Part shown: positions 1 to 10,118 of the stretch, piece by piece
Layout: each line of letters opens with the position of its first letter
Position numbering within the stretch: the stretch's first letter is position 1
Source: Pseudomonadota bacterium
GTDB taxonomy: Bacteria; Pseudomonadota; Gammaproteobacteria; Acidiferrobacterales; UBA6901
Reading direction: 5' to 3'
Length of the DNA stretch: 64,000 nt
Assembly: GCA_021785515.1 (NCBI GenBank)
Contig: JAJYEX010000007.1
Location: 62,001 to 126,000 of the forward strand
The notes under the pieces: generated by a model
The model's input: only the letters and a program-made list of their open reading frames with translations
What the model was told of the DNA's origin: nothing
Databases searched by the model: none
Program-made: the position numbers and the translations under genes

Positions 1-444
1 GGGGGTGCCCCAGATCCAGTGGTATACCGGCAGCAACCGCAATGCCAGCATGTACGACAGCACCAGCGTCAGCAGCATGGCCGCGACGAAGGCGGCGAGC
101 CCGTAACGGCGGATGCGCGGGTCGCCAAACAGGGGGATCAGCAGTGCCACATAGAGCAGGTCGGCGTACTTGCCGCCGTAGTTGAGGGCTTCGGCAGCTG
201 TGCCCCTGCCGTAGAGCATGCCGATCGCGACCATGGCGAGCAGCGCCAGCGCTGCCAGCGCAACCGGGTTGCGGCCGATGACGGCGAATTTCTCGCGGAA
301 TCCGGCCCCCGCGAGCCACAGTGCCAGAATCAGCACCAGCAGCACCGCGTCCAGGGCGGTGGAAATGGGGATGGAGAATCCCAGAGCCACCGCGAGCCAG
401 CAGGCGGCGCGGTCAGCCCGTTCGCTAATGATGGCGTGGCGCAC
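1..444 (-). CDS. O-antigen ligase (Wzy_C-like) family membrane protein, N-terminal part, runs off left edge
   Basis: Translating the complement gives an uninterrupted 148-codon frame from a GTG at 444 to the window edge. The protein is very hydrophobic. It shows about four membrane helices in a row, the first around residues 15-45 and the second around 57-75, separated by short charged loops such as GRNP and GDPRIRR. This pattern of short helices with a GGKYADLL-type loop after the third helix resembles the N-terminal half of O-antigen ligase/polymerase proteins that join or polymerise surface glycans in the inner membrane. The diagnostic large periplasmic loop lies beyond the edge. The start is uncertain: no good ribosome binding site precedes the GTG, and the frame stays open further upstream without an ATG. 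A different polytopic membrane protein is possible. Confidence 0.55.
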   Translation of the reverse strand, partial: MRHAIISERADRAACWLAVALGFSIPISTALDAVLLVLILALWLAGAGFREKFAVIGRNPVALAALALLAMVAIGMLYGRGTAAEALNYGGKYADLLYVALLIPLFGDPRIRRYGLAAFVAAMLLTLVLSYMLALRLLPVYHWIWGTP

Positions 445-808
445 AGGGGTCGCAGTAGTCGGGTTCAGTGCCGGCAGTGGTTTCGAGGGGAGCGTATCGC
501 CGTATCTGGCTGCGCCAGGAGTCCGGACAAGGCACCCGGGCGGGGTCTCGAAGCCATCGATATGCGCATTGTGCCATGAAATCAAGAACCGGATGGGGTG
601 GCCGTTTGCCTTCGGGCGCGTGATGCCGAACCCGCGGCGGTGACTTGCCGTGCCACCGATCGCTGCGGGGACAGGGGGACTCAGCGGCCGGATTGTATGC
701 AAAAAATCGCGGGCGCGCATCCGTGTGTGCGGCCGGGCCGGGAAACCGGGTCTGCGCCGTATGCCCGCCAGTGCGCCCAGGCGCCGGAGCGTACCGGCGT
801 GACCGTGG
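445..808. other. Intergenic region with no recognisable gene
   Basis: Several open frames exist here on both strands, but all are Arg/Pro/Ala-rich readings typical of chance frames in GC-rich DNA, and none has a ribosome binding site or recognisable motif. The segment probably holds the upstream region of the leftward membrane protein gene and the start of the promoter region for the small gene at 892. Confidence 0.5.
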
Positions 809-838
809 TTGAAAACCTGGAGACTGCCTGAGTAATAT
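809..838 (+). promoter_or_regulatory. Sigma70-type promoter for the small gene at 892
   Basis: TTGAAA at 809-814 and TAATAT at 833-838 are separated by 18 bases. Transcription would start near 845, leaving a leader of about 47 bases before the ATG at 892. Both boxes are close to consensus in an otherwise GC-rich region. Confidence 0.5.
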
Positions 839-891
839 AGCGGCCCGTGCCTGGCAACAATTAACCACATTTTTCAAGAGGATAAGTTTTC

Positions 892-1089
892 ATGAGCAAC
901 CTATACCACGAGACACTGACCAAGATGGAAAAGACGGGCGTGGACAAGGAATATGTCAACGGCTGGGCCTGCGGCTACTTCCACAACCCGAAGCGCGAGG
1001 AACAGCGCGTGAATGACGCCTACGAGGCGGGCTACAACGACGGGGTCGCGCAGAAGACCGACGGCTTCAAGGCGTGGGTGAAGAAATAA
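892..1089 (+). CDS. Small hypothetical protein, 65 aa
   Basis: A 65-residue soluble protein, charged and rich in Tyr, Gly and Asn, with the core NGWACGYFHNPKREEQRV followed by AYEAGYNDG. It has one cysteine, no signal peptide and no membrane segment. The ATG has a good ribosome binding site (AGAGGA, about 8 bases upstream) and a near-consensus sigma70 promoter 54 bases upstream, so it is very likely expressed as a single-gene unit. I do not recognise the family. The low frequency of Arg/Pro/Ala compared with surrounding chance frames supports a real gene. Function unknown. Confidence 0.75.
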   Translation: MSNLYHETLTKMEKTGVDKEYVNGWACGYFHNPKREEQRVNDAYEAGYNDGVAQKTDGFKAWVKK

Positions 1090-1140
1090 GGGCTGCGGTG
1101 TGACCTGCCCAGGGATGGGCGGCCCCTGCGGAATGGGGCG

Positions 1141-1575
1141 TCAGCGCGCGGCGGATTCCGCCATCTGGTACCACTTGCGCGCCTGCGCCTCGTCCTTATC
1201 GACACCCAGCCCCTGTTCGTAGATCATGCCGAGCGTCATCTGCGATCCCGTCATGCCCTGATCGGCCGCGCGGCGCAGCCATTCAATCGCCTTGGCCGGG
1301 TTGCGTTCCACGCATTCGCCGTAGAGATACATGAACCCCAGGCCGTGCTGGGCCAGGGCGTAGCCCTGGTCGGCCGCGGCCTGCATCCATTTGAGGGCCA
1401 TCAGATCGTTCTTGACCATGCCGAGACCGTTCTGGCACATGATGGCCAGGCGGTGTTGCGCCTGCGGGTCGCCCTGTTCGGCGATTGGCAGCAGCAGCTG
1501 CCATGCGCGCGCGAATTCCTTGGCTTCGAATGCGGCCATCCCGCTTGCCAGTTCAATATCGAGTCCCGACATCAT
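1141..1575 (-). CDS. Sel1-like/TPR repeat protein, 144 aa
   Basis: The protein consists almost entirely of Sel1-like repeats of about 36 residues: AFEAKEFARAWQLLLPIAEQ (about 14-33), then ALKWMQAAADQGYALAQHGL and AIEWLRRAADQGMTGSQMTL, ending with ARKWYQMAES. The alternating helix pairs and the signature A-x-x-x-LG-x-MY are clear. Sel1 repeats form superhelical scaffolds for protein-protein contacts. No signal peptide is visible, so it is probably cytoplasmic. It is transcribed leftwards, convergent with the small gene at 892, and stands alone. The partner and process cannot be deduced. The start ATG-ATG at 1575 follows a purine-rich AGGCAAGG. Confidence 0.85.
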   Translation of the reverse strand: MMSGLDIELASGMAAFEAKEFARAWQLLLPIAEQGDPQAQHRLAIMCQNGLGMVKNDLMALKWMQAAADQGYALAQHGLGFMYLYGECVERNPAKAIEWLRRAADQGMTGSQMTLGMIYEQGLGVDKDEAQARKWYQMAESAAR

Positions 1576-1723
1576 TGCCTTGCCTGCCCCGTGTTGACGA
1601 ACGGCCTCTACTTTAGCAGAGCGCTCCGGCAGTCGCGAATCGCCTTGCTCCGGTTTGCCGCGGAGGGTTCTGCGTCAGCGGATGTGCCTCTATAATAGGG
1701 CAGTCCGAAGATGTGGGGGTTCG

Positions 1724-2290
1724 ATGGCAATACGGGTCAAGACCAGGTTCCGTTCCAAAGGGCCGAAAACCATGGCCGATCGCGCCAGCGTTGTCGGGGT
1801 GACGATATGGCGCGTGGCGCACGAGGTCGGGCGGCATATGGAAAAGGAAGAATTCCGCATCAGTTCCGACGCCCAGTACACGGCAGTGCTGACCGAGTTC
1901 ATAGCCTTTCTGCTGCAGGTCACGGATCGCATTGTCTATGGCCAGCTGAGCGAGGAGCAGCGCGCGGAATTCATGAATGCGCTGGGTGTGCACCTGGCCA
2001 GGACCATGGAGTCCAATCTGGCCGATTTCCTCGGACCCGGGGATCATGTCTCGCCCTTTATCGCGACGCTCAACGCCCGCGCCGCGGACTATGCGGAATT
2101 TGACTACGGCGATGGGGGCCCGGGATACGGATTCCGGCGTTATCTCGGCGAGAAGGTGGCCGGGGTCATGGCGGTCACGGACAACCGTTGGGTCATTGAG
2201 CACGTCATGGAAATCGAAGTGCCGGATGCGCTCAAGACCGTCCAGCGGGTGATCGGAGAAGTGCTGGGCATCTCCGTATCAGGAAGCTGA
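1724..2290 (+). CDS. Hypothetical protein, 188 aa
   Basis: A soluble, acidic protein with alternating helices, for example TEFIAFLLQVTDRIVYGQLS and EQRAEFMNALGVHLARTMES. It has no cysteines, signal peptide or membrane segment. The start chosen is the ATG at 1724 (MAIRVKTRFR); the frame is open further upstream to about 1655, but those residues look non-coding. A second ATG, at MADRASVVG about 16 codons later, is also possible. I do not recognise the family. The all-helical character around residues 40-110 resembles small structural or regulatory proteins found next to housekeeping genes. It is co-directional with prfB but separated by an AT-rich promoter-like gap. Confidence 0.6.
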   Translation: MAIRVKTRFRSKGPKTMADRASVVGVTIWRVAHEVGRHMEKEEFRISSDAQYTAVLTEFIAFLLQVTDRIVYGQLSEEQRAEFMNALGVHLARTMESNLADFLGPGDHVSPFIATLNARAADYAEFDYGDGGPGYGFRRYLGEKVAGVMAVTDNRWVIEHVMEIEVPDALKTVQRVIGEVLGISVSGS

Positions 2291-2380
2291 TGCAAAGTAT
2301 GCGTATTATTCTATAATATATTGTTTAATAAACATGAAATGACCGGATGACCCGCGCACGGGCTGACGGTCTGGACGAGT

Positions 2381-3479
2381 ATGGAAGACATCAATCCGCT
2401 GTTGAACAGACTTGACGATCTCGGCAAGCGCGCCGCCGCGCTCAGGGGGTATCTTTGACTTCGCCGGCAAGCAGGAACGTCTGGCCGAGGTAGTACGCGA
2501 GCTGGAGCAGGCGAACGTCTGGTCCGATCCGCAGCGCGCGCAGGAACTGGGGCGCGAGCGTGCCCGCCTGGAGAACATCGTCACCACGCTGCAGCGGCTC
2601 GATGCCGGGTTGCAGGATGCCCAGGGGCTGCTGGAGCTCGCGCGCGAGGAGGGTGACGAAGGGGTCCTGGCGTCGGTGGCGACCGACGCCGAAAAGCTTG
2701 AGCGGCAGCTGTCCGGACTCGAATTCGCGCGGATGTTTTCCGGCGAAATGGATCATGCCAACGCCTACCTCGACATCCAGGCGGGTTCCGGAGGCACCGA
2801 GGCGCAAGACTGGGCGGCGATGCTGCTGCGGATGTACCTGCGTTGGGGTGAGCGGCGCGGGTTCCAGACCGAGCTGGTCGAACAGTCAGACGGTGAAGTC
2901 GCCGGAATCAAGAGCGCGACCGTCAAATTCACGGCCGACCATGCCTATGGCTGGCTGCGCACCGAGACCGGTGTCCACCGTCTGGTTCGCAAATCGCCGT
3001 TCGATTCCGGAAACCGGCGCCATACCTCGTTTGCCTCGGTGTTCGTGTATCCGGAGGTTGATGAGGATATCGACATTGACATCAATCCCGCCGACTTGCG
3101 CGTCGATACCTACCGCGCAAGCGGTGCCGGCGGGCAGCACGTGAACCGCACCGAATCGGCCATACGCATCACCCATGTGCCCACGGGCATAGTGGTCCAG
3201 TGCCAGAGTGACCGGTCCCAGCACAAGAACCGTTCGGCCGCGATGGCGATGCTCAAGGCGCGTCTGTACGAGGCGGAGTTGCGGCGCAAGCGCGAGACGC
3301 AGCAGAAGCTGGAGGAATCGAAATCCGACATCAGCTGGGGCAGCCAGATCCGGTCCTATGTGCTCGACCAGTCACGCATCAAGGACTTGCGCACCGGTGT
3401 CGAGATCGCGAATACTCAGGCTGTGCTCGATGGCGATCTCGACCGCTTCATAGAGGCCAGTCTGAAGAGCGGATTGTAG
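2381..3479 (+). CDS. prfB: Peptide chain release factor 2 (RF2), with programmed +1 frameshift
   Basis: RF2 recognises UGA and UAA stop codons and triggers peptide release on the ribosome. The 365-residue product carries the RF2 anticodon-mimic tripeptide SPF (in [15 protein letters not shown]) and the catalytic GGQ loop ([12 protein letters not shown]) that reaches the peptidyl-transferase centre. The first 25 codons, from ATG 2381, are in one frame and end at an in-frame TGA at 2456-2458. The rest reads in the +1 frame, so the gene needs the autoregulatory frameshift. A TATAAT hexamer at 2312-2317, in AT-rich DNA just upstream, is the likely -10 element, though its -35 is weak. lysS follows on the same strand after 86 bases, the common prfB-lysS pairing. 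Confidence 0.97.
2444..2459 (+). promoter_or_regulatory. RF2 programmed +1 frameshift site
   Basis: An internal Shine-Dalgarno-like AGGGGG (2444-2449) is followed by TAT CTT TGA C. When RF2 is scarce, the slow UGA lets the ribosome slip forward one base on CTT and continue in the +1 frame (reading GAC TTC). This is the conserved feedback switch of bacterial prfB genes. Confidence 0.95.
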
Positions 3480-3565
3480 TTATAGATGTTCCCGCAACCG
3501 GGTCCGGGTGGGTGTCACGCGACTGCCGCTACCCGGCCATGCAACCCAGCAGCTATGCCAGGATC

Positions 3566-5092
3566 ATGAACTTGTCCCCCGACGACCAGACGCCGCCTGC
3601 CGATTCCGACGAGAACGCCCAGATTGCCCAGCGCCGGGCCAAGCTTGCGGAGCTGCGCGAGCGGGGATGTGCATTTCCCAACGATTTCCGCCGCGATGTC
3701 CTGGCCGGCGAGCTGCACGCCCGCTATGACGCAAGCGATGCCGCGATGCTGGAGTCGCAGCCGGTGCGGGTGCGGGTGGCGGGCCGCCTGATGACGCGCC
3801 GCATCATGGGCAAGGCGGCTTTTGCGCATCTTCAGGACATGTCGGGGCGTATCCAGGTCTACGTGCAGCGGGAAGCGCTCGGCGAGACGGCCTATCAGGA
3901 ATTCAAGAAGTTCGACATCGGCGACATACTGGGAGCAGAAGGGACGCTGTTCAGGACCAAGACCGGCGAGCTGTCTGTGAAGCTCGATGCGCTGCGGCTG
4001 CTCACCAAGGCGCTGCGGCCGCTGCCGGAGAAGTTTCACGGTCTGGCAGATCAGGAGACGCGCTACCGGCAGCGCTATCTCGACCTGATCATGAATGAGG
4101 TGGCGCGGACTACATTCCGGGTACGTTCCGAGATCGTCGGTTTCCTGCGCCGGTTTCTGGCGGAGCGCGGCTACATGGAGGTCGAGACGCCGATGATGCA
4201 GGCCATACCCGGTGGCGCCACGGCGCGGCCCTTCGTCACCCATCATCACGCGCTCGACATGCAGCTGTTCCTGCGAATCGCCCCGGAGCTTTACCTCAAG
4301 CGCCTGGTCGTGGGCGGTTTCGAGAAAGTGTTTGAGATCAACCGCAATTTCCGCAATGAAGGGCTGTCGACGCGGCATAATCCCGAATTTACGATGCTGG
4401 AGTTCTACCAGGCGTACGCGGACTACCGCGATCTGATGGATCTGACCGAGGAAATGCTGCGTGCCATGGCGCTGGCGGTGGCCGGAACCAGCAGACTGCA
4501 GTACCAGGGCGAGGAGTACGATTTTTCAAAGCCGTTTGCACGCATGACGGTGAAGGAATCGATCCTGCATTTTAACCCCGGCATCGCTGCGGCCGACATC
4601 GATACGCCGGAGGCGGCCAGGCGTATCGCTGCAGGCCTGGGCATTGCGCTCAAGGACAGCTATGGGCTCGGCAAGCTCCAGATTGAGATCTTCGAAAAAA
4701 CCGTGGAGCCCATGCTCAGGGGTCCAACATTCATCACCGCCTACCCCACCGAGGTATCGCCGCTCGCGCGGCGCAACGACCACGACCCGACCGTGACCGA
4801 CCGCTTCGAGTTTTTTGTCGGTGGCCGCGAGATCGCCAACGGCTTTTCGGAGCTGAACGACGCCGAAGACCAGGCCGAGCGCTTCCGCCGTCAGGTCGAG
4901 GAGAAAGAGGCGGGTGACGAGGAAGCCATGCATTTCGATGCCGACTACGTGCGCGCGCTGGAGCACGGAATGCCGCCGACGGCTGGCGAGGGCATCGGCG
5001 TCGACCGGCTGGTGATGCTGTTCACCGACTCGCCCAGCATACGCGATGTGATCCTGTTCCCGCACATGCGTCCCGAAGCTGGGGACAGGTAA
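3566..5092 (+). CDS. lysS: Lysyl-tRNA synthetase, class II
   Basis: Charges tRNA-Lys with lysine. About 508 residues, the usual length. The N-terminal OB-fold anticodon-binding domain covers roughly residues 50-160 (for example [18 protein letters not shown]). The class II catalytic core follows, with motif 2 ([18 protein letters not shown]) and motif 3 ([13 protein letters not shown]) near the C-terminus. The segment [14 protein letters not shown] matches the family N-terminal helix. The start was taken at ATG 3566 (MNLSPDDQT), which gives a typical family N-terminus; ATG 3539 in the same frame is an alternative. It lies directly downstream of prfB. Confidence 0.95.
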   Translation: MNLSPDDQTPPADSDENAQIAQRRAKLAELRERGCAFPNDFRRDVLAGELHARYDASDAAMLESQPVRVRVAGRLMTRRIMGKAAFAHLQDMSGRIQVYVQREALGETAYQEFKKFDIGDILGAEGTLFRTKTGELSVKLDALRLLTKALRPLPEKFHGLADQETRYRQRYLDLIMNEVARTTFRVRSEIVGFLRRFLAERGYMEVETPMMQAIPGGATARPFVTHHHALDMQLFLRIAPELYLKRLVVGGFEKVFEINRNFRNEGLSTRHNPEFTMLEFYQAYADYRDLMDLTEEMLRAMALAVAGTSRLQYQGEEYDFSKPFARMTVKESILHFNPGIAAADIDTPEAARRIAAGLGIALKDSYGLGKLQIEIFEKTVEPMLRGPTFITAYPTEVSPLARRNDHDPTVTDRFEFFVGGREIANGFSELNDAEDQAERFRRQVEEKEAGDEEAMHFDADYVRALEHGMPPTAGEGIGVDRLVMLFTDSPSIRDVILFPHMRPEAGDR

Positions 5093-5234
5093 GGGATTCG
5101 CGGGTTTGCGCTGATTTCGGGTGAGCGCCTGCCGTCCGCTCCGCGGTGGCAATGCCGTGATCTCTATATATATAAGATGATTTATCCGCTTGGGCGGTGG
5201 TTGTGAATAGACCGCGACATGGCATAATTTTTCC

Positions 5235-6185
5235 ATGGCTGTGAACACGCTGCCCGCGGCGATTTTTCTTATGGGTCCCACTGCGGCCGGAAAAACCCGG
5301 CTGGCCCTTACCCTGCATGCCCGGTTGCCTCTGGAGATCATCAGCGTCGATTCCTCCCAGGTATACCGAGGTATGGATATCGGCACGGCCAAGCCGACCA
5401 TTGAGGAACAGGGGCGTGCTGCGCATCGGCTCATCGACATCCGTGATCCGGCGCAATCCTATTCAGCCGCCGAGTTCTGCGCCGATGCTTTGCGCGAAAT
5501 GGCGGAAATTACCGCTGCGGGGCGCATCCCGCTGCTTGTTGGCGGCACCATGTTCTATTTCCGGGCCCTCGAAGGCGGCCTGTCGCAGCTGCCATCGGCC
5601 GATCCCGTGGTGCGCCACCGGCTGGCTGCGGAGGCCAGCCGGGTCGGATGGCCAGTCATGCATGAACGGCTGCGCCAGCTGGATCCGGCAGCCGCCGGCC
5701 GCATCAATCCTCACGATCCCCAGCGAATTCAGCGGGCGCTGGAAGTGCTCGAAGTCACCGGCAGGCGGCTGAGCGAACTGACGGTGGGTCCGCGTCCGGC
5801 CTTCCCCTACACGGTGCTCAGGTTGGCGGCCGGCCCTGCGGAGCGATCGGAACTGCATCAGCGCATCGCCGCACGCTTTCACCAGATGCTGCGGGCGGGC
5901 CTGATCGCCGAGGTGGAGGTGCTATGGCGGCGGGGAGATCTGTCGGCCGCCATGCCGTCCATACGCACGGTAGGATACCGCCAGGTCTGGGAATACCTGA
6001 GTGGAAGAATCAACTACAAAGAAATGGTGGAAAGGGGTATCATTTCCACACGTCAATTGGCCAAACGTCAACTGACATGGTTGCGTGCCACCCGGGATAT
6101 AATTTGGTACGACAGCAGTCAAACCGGATTCGAACATGCGGTTGTGGAGCGCTTGGCCGGAAGTCTGCGGCTGGAAAGCGTATAA
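5235..6185 (+). CDS. miaA: tRNA dimethylallyltransferase
   Basis: Transfers a dimethylallyl group to adenosine 37 of tRNAs reading UNN codons, the first step of ms2i6A formation. 316 residues. The P-loop GPTAAGKT sits near residue 14, followed by the family signatures [16 protein letters not shown] and [15 protein letters not shown]. The C-terminal segment [13 protein letters not shown] matches the conserved tail. First gene of the miaA-hfq-hflX-hflK-hflC cluster that is characteristic of gammaproteobacteria; hfq starts 95 bases downstream. An AT-rich stretch (5163-5180) upstream could hold its promoter. Confidence 0.96.
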   Translation: MAVNTLPAAIFLMGPTAAGKTRLALTLHARLPLEIISVDSSQVYRGMDIGTAKPTIEEQGRAAHRLIDIRDPAQSYSAAEFCADALREMAEITAAGRIPLLVGGTMFYFRALEGGLSQLPSADPVVRHRLAAEASRVGWPVMHERLRQLDPAAAGRINPHDPQRIQRALEVLEVTGRRLSELTVGPRPAFPYTVLRLAAGPAERSELHQRIAARFHQMLRAGLIAEVEVLWRRGDLSAAMPSIRTVGYRQVWEYLSGRINYKEMVERGIISTRQLAKRQLTWLRATRDIIWYDSSQTGFEHAVVERLAGSLRLESV

Positions 6186-6279
6186 TTTGCCTGGGCCCGG
6201 CGGGGATCGCCGGGAGTGTCCGATACCATGGCGCCGCGGTCGGCGCAGGTGAACAGATGATAAGAACAGGAGAACTGTC

Positions 6280-6543
6280 ATGAGTCAGCAAAGAGGGCAG
6301 GCGCTACAAGACCCTTACTTGAATGTCCTGAGGAAGGAACGGGTCCCGGTGTCGATATTCCTGGTCAACGGGATCAAGCTACAGGGACAGATCGAGTCTT
6401 TCGACCAGTTTGTGGTGCTGCTGAAGAATTCCGTCAGTCAGATGATCTACAAGCATGCTATTTCCACGGTGGTTCCAAGCCGGCCGGTAAAGTTTACCAT
6501 TGAGTATTCCGACGACAGCGAAAAAACCCCAGGTAACGAATAG
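6280..6543 (+). CDS. hfq: RNA chaperone Hfq
   Basis: Hexameric Sm-like RNA chaperone that pairs small RNAs with mRNAs. 87 residues, with the Sm1 region ([27 protein letters not shown]) and the Sm2 motif [10 protein letters not shown], both nearly identical to the family. The C-terminal tail after residue 70 is short ([12 protein letters not shown]), in contrast to the long tail of enterobacterial Hfq. A strong ribosome binding site (AGGAGAA) precedes ATG 6280. Its 3' end overlaps the likely start of hflX. Confidence 0.97.
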   Translation: MSQQRGQALQDPYLNVLRKERVPVSIFLVNGIKLQGQIESFDQFVVLLKNSVSQMIYKHAISTVVPSRPVKFTIEYSDDSEKTPGNE

Positions 6544-7867
6544 CCCGGGCGGCTCCAGCGCGGGCAGATTTGCCCGCGAGCGCGCAGTTGTGGTGGATCT
6601 GTGTTTTCCGGGCAGCGAAGCGCAAGACGCGGCCGAAGAGATGCAGTTGCTTGCCCAGTCCGCCGGAGCCGAGGTCTGCGAGGTGGTGCGGGGAAATCGC
6701 CAGCGCCCGGATGCTGCGACCTACCTCGGCAAGGGAAAAGCCGACGAGGTGCGTGTTGCCGTCTTGCGGCATGAAGCAGACCTCGTCCTGGTGAATCACG
6801 ACCTGTCGCCGGCTCAGGAACGCAATCTGGAAAAGATCGCGAGCTGTCGCGTGCTCGACCGCACCGGGCTAATCCTGGACATCTTTGCCCAGCGGGCGCG
6901 CAGCCACGAAGGCAAGCTGCAGGTGGAGCTGGCCCAGCTCGACCATCTGGCCAGCCGCCTGGTTCGCGGCTGGACCCATCTGGAACGGCAGAAGGGCGGT
7001 ATTGGCCTGCGAGGTCCCGGTGAAACTCAGCTCGAAACCGACCGTCGCCTCATCCGCGAGCGCGTCAAACACCTCAACCGGCGCCTGGCCAAGGTTCGCA
7101 GCCAGCGCGAGGGGCGCCGGAGGGCGCGCAACAAGATTCCGATACCGACGGTATCGCTGGTTGGCTACACCAATGCCGGCAAGTCCTCCCTGTTCAACCG
7201 GCTGACCGGAGCGACGGTGTATGCCGCCGACCAGCTGTTTGCGACGCTGGATCCGACCATGCGGCGCGTGGAGCTGCCGGGGCGGGCCAGCATCATTCTT
7301 GCGGATACGGTCGGGTTCATCAGGGACCTGCCGCACAAGCTGGTCGAGGCGTTCAAGTCGACGCTCGAGGAAGTGACCGAGGCCGACCTGCTGCTGCACG
7401 TGGTTGATACGGCCAATCCGGAACGGCGTGACCAGGCGCAGCAGGTGGACCTGGTGCTGACCGAGATCGGTGCCGACCGTCTTGACCAGATCACGGTCTA
7501 CAACAAGATCGATCTGGCTGGTGAGCAGCCCAGGGTGGAGCGGGACGCCGCGGGGGCGGTGAGGAAGGTGTGGCTGTCGGCGGTGACCGGCGCCGGCGTG
7601 CCGTTGCTGCTGGATGCGCTTGCCGAGCATTACCGCCGGCACCGCTTTACCTGCGGCGTGCTGTTGCCTGCAACCGCCGGACGGCTTCGTGCGCTTATCC
7701 ATTCGCGGTTGTTCGTCACCGCTGAGTCGGTCCTGCCGGACGGGAGATGGCATATGGAGGTGGAGCTCGGCCAGCCGGATTTCGACTGGCTGACGCAACA
7801 GCACGACTTTCAGCCGGAATATCTGGTGCTGCCGCCGTCCGGGGACCAGGATCGCGCGATGCCGTAG
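6500..7867 (+). CDS. hflX: Ribosome-associated GTPase HflX
   Basis: GTPase that binds the 50S subunit and splits stalled or heat-damaged ribosomes. About 455 residues. The N-terminal HflX domain ends with the glycine-rich signature [20 protein letters not shown], which leads into a coiled-coil-like helix. The G domain follows, with G1 [10 protein letters not shown]3 DTVGF and G4 NKID. The N-terminus matches the family from around residue 22 ([12 protein letters not shown]). A TTG at 6500 is the farthest plausible start and overlaps hfq by 44 bases. The start is uncertain, because no ATG lies early enough in the frame. Overlap with hfq suggests translational coupling. Confidence 0.94.
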   Translation: MSIPTTAKKPQVTNSPGGSSAGRFARERAVVVDLCFPGSEAQDAAEEMQLLAQSAGAEVCEVVRGNRQRPDAATYLGKGKADEVRVAVLRHEADLVLVNHDLSPAQERNLEKIASCRVLDRTGLILDIFAQRARSHEGKLQVELAQLDHLASRLVRGWTHLERQKGGIGLRGPGETQLETDRRLIRERVKHLNRRLAKVRSQREGRRRARNKIPIPTVSLVGYTNAGKSSLFNRLTGATVYAADQLFATLDPTMRRVELPGRASIILADTVGFIRDLPHKLVEAFKSTLEEVTEADLLLHVVDTANPERRDQAQQVDLVLTEIGADRLDQITVYNKIDLAGEQPRVERDAAGAVRKVWLSAVTGAGVPLLLDALAEHYRRHRFTCGVLLPATAGRLRALIHSRLFVTAESVLPDGRWHMEVELGQPDFDWLTQQHDFQPEYLVLPPSGDQDRAMP

Positions 7868-7991
7868 ATCTGGGCTGGCGGCGGGCTGCGAGGGCTGAGC
7901 CGGCCAGGTGCAGGGTGCAGTTTTCGTCGGTCCTGCTAAAATGCCGCAGCGCACATCCGGCGCGGGGTAATAACAAACAGAGGTGCAGATC

Positions 7992-9188
7992 TTGGCTTGG
8001 AACGAACCCGGCGGCTCGGGAGGAAAGGATCCCTGGGGTCAGCGCAAGAGGGATCAGGGTCCGCCTGACCTCGATCAGATCATCAAGAATATCCGGCGCA
8101 AACTCGGGGGAATCCTTGGAGGCGGGGGCGGACCGGTGCGCGGAACCACCGGTGGCGGTCACCTGGGGCGTCTCAGCTTCGGTGCCATTCTCGCCGGCTT
8201 GCTGGCGGTGTGGATGGTCAGCGGATTCTATGTCGTCCGTCAGGGTGAGCGTGGCGTGGTTCTCGAGTTCGGCCGCGACATCGCGGTGACCGACGCCGGC
8301 CTGCACTGGCATTTTCCATTTCCCATCGAAACCGTGGACAAGGTCAACGTGCAGCGGGTGTACATGACGCAGATCGGCTACCGCAGCAACGGCGGCGCCG
8401 GTGCATCGCGCACGGTTACGGATGAATCCCAGATGCTGACCGGCGACCAGAACATTGTCGATATCGAGCTCGCCATCCAGTACAAGATCAAGGACCCGGT
8501 TGCCTATCTGTTCAACGTCCGCGATCCCACCGAGACCATCGTCCAGGCGGCCCAGTCCGCGGTGCGCCAGGTGGTCGGCGACAACAAGATGGATTTTGTC
8601 CTGACCGACGGACGCGATGTCGTCGCCCAGGACACCCAGGCGTTGCTGCAGAAGATCCTGGACAAGTACAACGCCGGCATCGACATCGTGACGGTGCAGA
8701 TGCAGCATGCGCGCCCGCCGCACGAGGTTACCGCCGCGTTCGAGGATGCGGTAAAGGCACGCCAGGACGAGGCACGCATGATCAATGAGGCCCAGGCCTA
8801 CGCGAAGGACATTATCCCTCGCGCCAAAGGCGCGGCGGCCGGCATGATTCTGGATGCGCAGGGTTACCGCGCCCGCGTCGTTGCCATGGCGCAGGGCGAT
8901 ACCAGCCGTTTTGGACAGATCGTGACGCAGTACGACAAGGCTCCGGAGGTGACGCGCGAGCGCCTGTACCTGCAGACCATGCAGAAGGTCCTGAGCCACG
9001 CAAACAAGGTATTTGTTGACCTGCCGCGCGGCAACAACGTGATCTATCTGCCGCTCGACAAGATCGTTCACGATGCCAGTGCCGCCGGGGCGCCGGCGGT
9101 TGTCCCGCAACACGGTACGATCACGCAGGTTCCGCGCGGTGGCCAGGACAGCGGCGGCAATGGCATGCTGCGCGGCCGGGGGAGATAG
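7992..9188 (+). CDS. hflK: HflK, membrane SPFH protein of the FtsH-modulating complex
   Basis: HflK and HflC form a large membrane cage around the FtsH protease and limit its access to membrane substrates. About 398 residues. The Gly/Pro-rich N-terminal tail (AWNEPGGSGGKDPWGQ) is typical, followed by one membrane helix (about residues 58-80, GAILAGLLAVWMVSGFYVV) and a band-7/SPFH domain starting RQGERGVVLEFGR. The start was set to TTG 7992, because AGAGGTG lies 7 bases upstream and the product then begins MAWNEPGG as in the family; the GTG at 7983 falls inside that ribosome binding site. hflC follows after 2 bases. Confidence 0.95.
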   Translation: MAWNEPGGSGGKDPWGQRKRDQGPPDLDQIIKNIRRKLGGILGGGGGPVRGTTGGGHLGRLSFGAILAGLLAVWMVSGFYVVRQGERGVVLEFGRDIAVTDAGLHWHFPFPIETVDKVNVQRVYMTQIGYRSNGGAGASRTVTDESQMLTGDQNIVDIELAIQYKIKDPVAYLFNVRDPTETIVQAAQSAVRQVVGDNKMDFVLTDGRDVVAQDTQALLQKILDKYNAGIDIVTVQMQHARPPHEVTAAFEDAVKARQDEARMINEAQAYAKDIIPRAKGAAAGMILDAQGYRARVVAMAQGDTSRFGQIVTQYDKAPEVTRERLYLQTMQKVLSHANKVFVDLPRGNNVIYLPLDKIVHDASAAGAPAVVPQHGTITQVPRGGQDSGGNGMLRGRGR

Positions 9189-9190
9189 CC

Positions 9191-10060
9191 ATGAGCCATA
9201 ACAAGGTGCTGTCTCTGGTCGCCCTGCTTGTGCTGTTGTTCATCGTCGCGAATGGCACGGTTTACACCGTCACCGAAGGCCAGAAGGCGGTAGTAACCCG
9301 TTTCGGACAGGTGATTCGCTACAATGACCAGCCGGGCCTGCATTTCAAGACGCCGTTCGTGGAGACGGTCCGTTACTACGATGGGCGCGTGCAGACTCTC
9401 GATACCCAGCCGGAGACTTTCATGACAGTCGAACAGAAGACTGTCGTGGTCGATTCCTACGTCAAGTGGCGTATTGCAAATCTGCTTAAATTCTATGTTG
9501 CGGTCGACGGCGAGACACTGCAGGCACGTGAGCGCCTGGCCCAGGTGGTCAACGCAGGATTGCGTAACCAGTTCGGCAAGCTCACCATTCAGGAGGTGAT
9601 CTCCAATGACCGCAGCAAGATCATGCACACCATCACGGCCGATGTTAACCGCGAGGCCAGTGTTTACGGCATTCAGGTGATCGATGTGCGGATCGACCGC
9701 ATCGATCTGCCCAAGACGGTGAGCGCATCGGTGTACCAGAGGATGCGCGCCGAACGTACCCGGATCGCCAAGCAGCTGCGGGCCGAAGGTGCCGAGGGGG
9801 CCGAGAAGATCCGGGCGGCAGCTGATCGCCAGCGCGAGATCATTCTTGCCGATGCCTACCGGCAGGCGCAGCGCATACGGGGCGAAGGGGATGCCAAGGC
9901 GGCGGAGATCTACGCACGCGCATACCGGGTGAATCCGAATTTTTACGCCTTCTATGGGAGCATGAACGCTTATCGCCGGAGTTTCGGGTCAAAGGGCAAC
10001 GTCATGGTCCTTGGTCCGGGCGCGGCATTCTTCAAATACCTGAAAAACCCGCGGCAGTGA
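9191..10060 (+). CDS. hflC: HflC, membrane SPFH protein of the FtsH-modulating complex
   Basis: Partner of HflK. 289 residues with an N-terminal signal anchor (VLSLVALLVLLFIVANGTVY, residues 6-25), then the SPFH domain (VTEGQKAVVTRFGQV, PGLHFKTPFVETVRYYDGR). The helical region has the repeated Ala/Glu-rich heptads RAEGAEGAEKIRAAADRQRE, ending near the conserved FYAFYGSMNAYRR. The ATG at 9191 is 2 bases after the hflK stop, so the pair is translationally coupled. Confidence 0.96.
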   Translation: MSHNKVLSLVALLVLLFIVANGTVYTVTEGQKAVVTRFGQVIRYNDQPGLHFKTPFVETVRYYDGRVQTLDTQPETFMTVEQKTVVVDSYVKWRIANLLKFYVAVDGETLQARERLAQVVNAGLRNQFGKLTIQEVISNDRSKIMHTITADVNREASVYGIQVIDVRIDRIDLPKTVSASVYQRMRAERTRIAKQLRAEGAEGAEKIRAAADRQREIILADAYRQAQRIRGEGDAKAAEIYARAYRVNPNFYAFYGSMNAYRRSFGSKGNVMVLGPGAAFFKYLKNPRQ

Positions 10061-10118
10061 ATCAGATAGTGAACCGGATCCCGTGTCCTGCAGTCCGTGG
10101 GCAGCTTCTGCGGCGGAC

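Noticed and set aside
7716-9113. A 465-codon leftward frame opposite hflK
   Set aside because: hflK has the expected SPFH domain and ribosome binding site; this frame is antisense noise.
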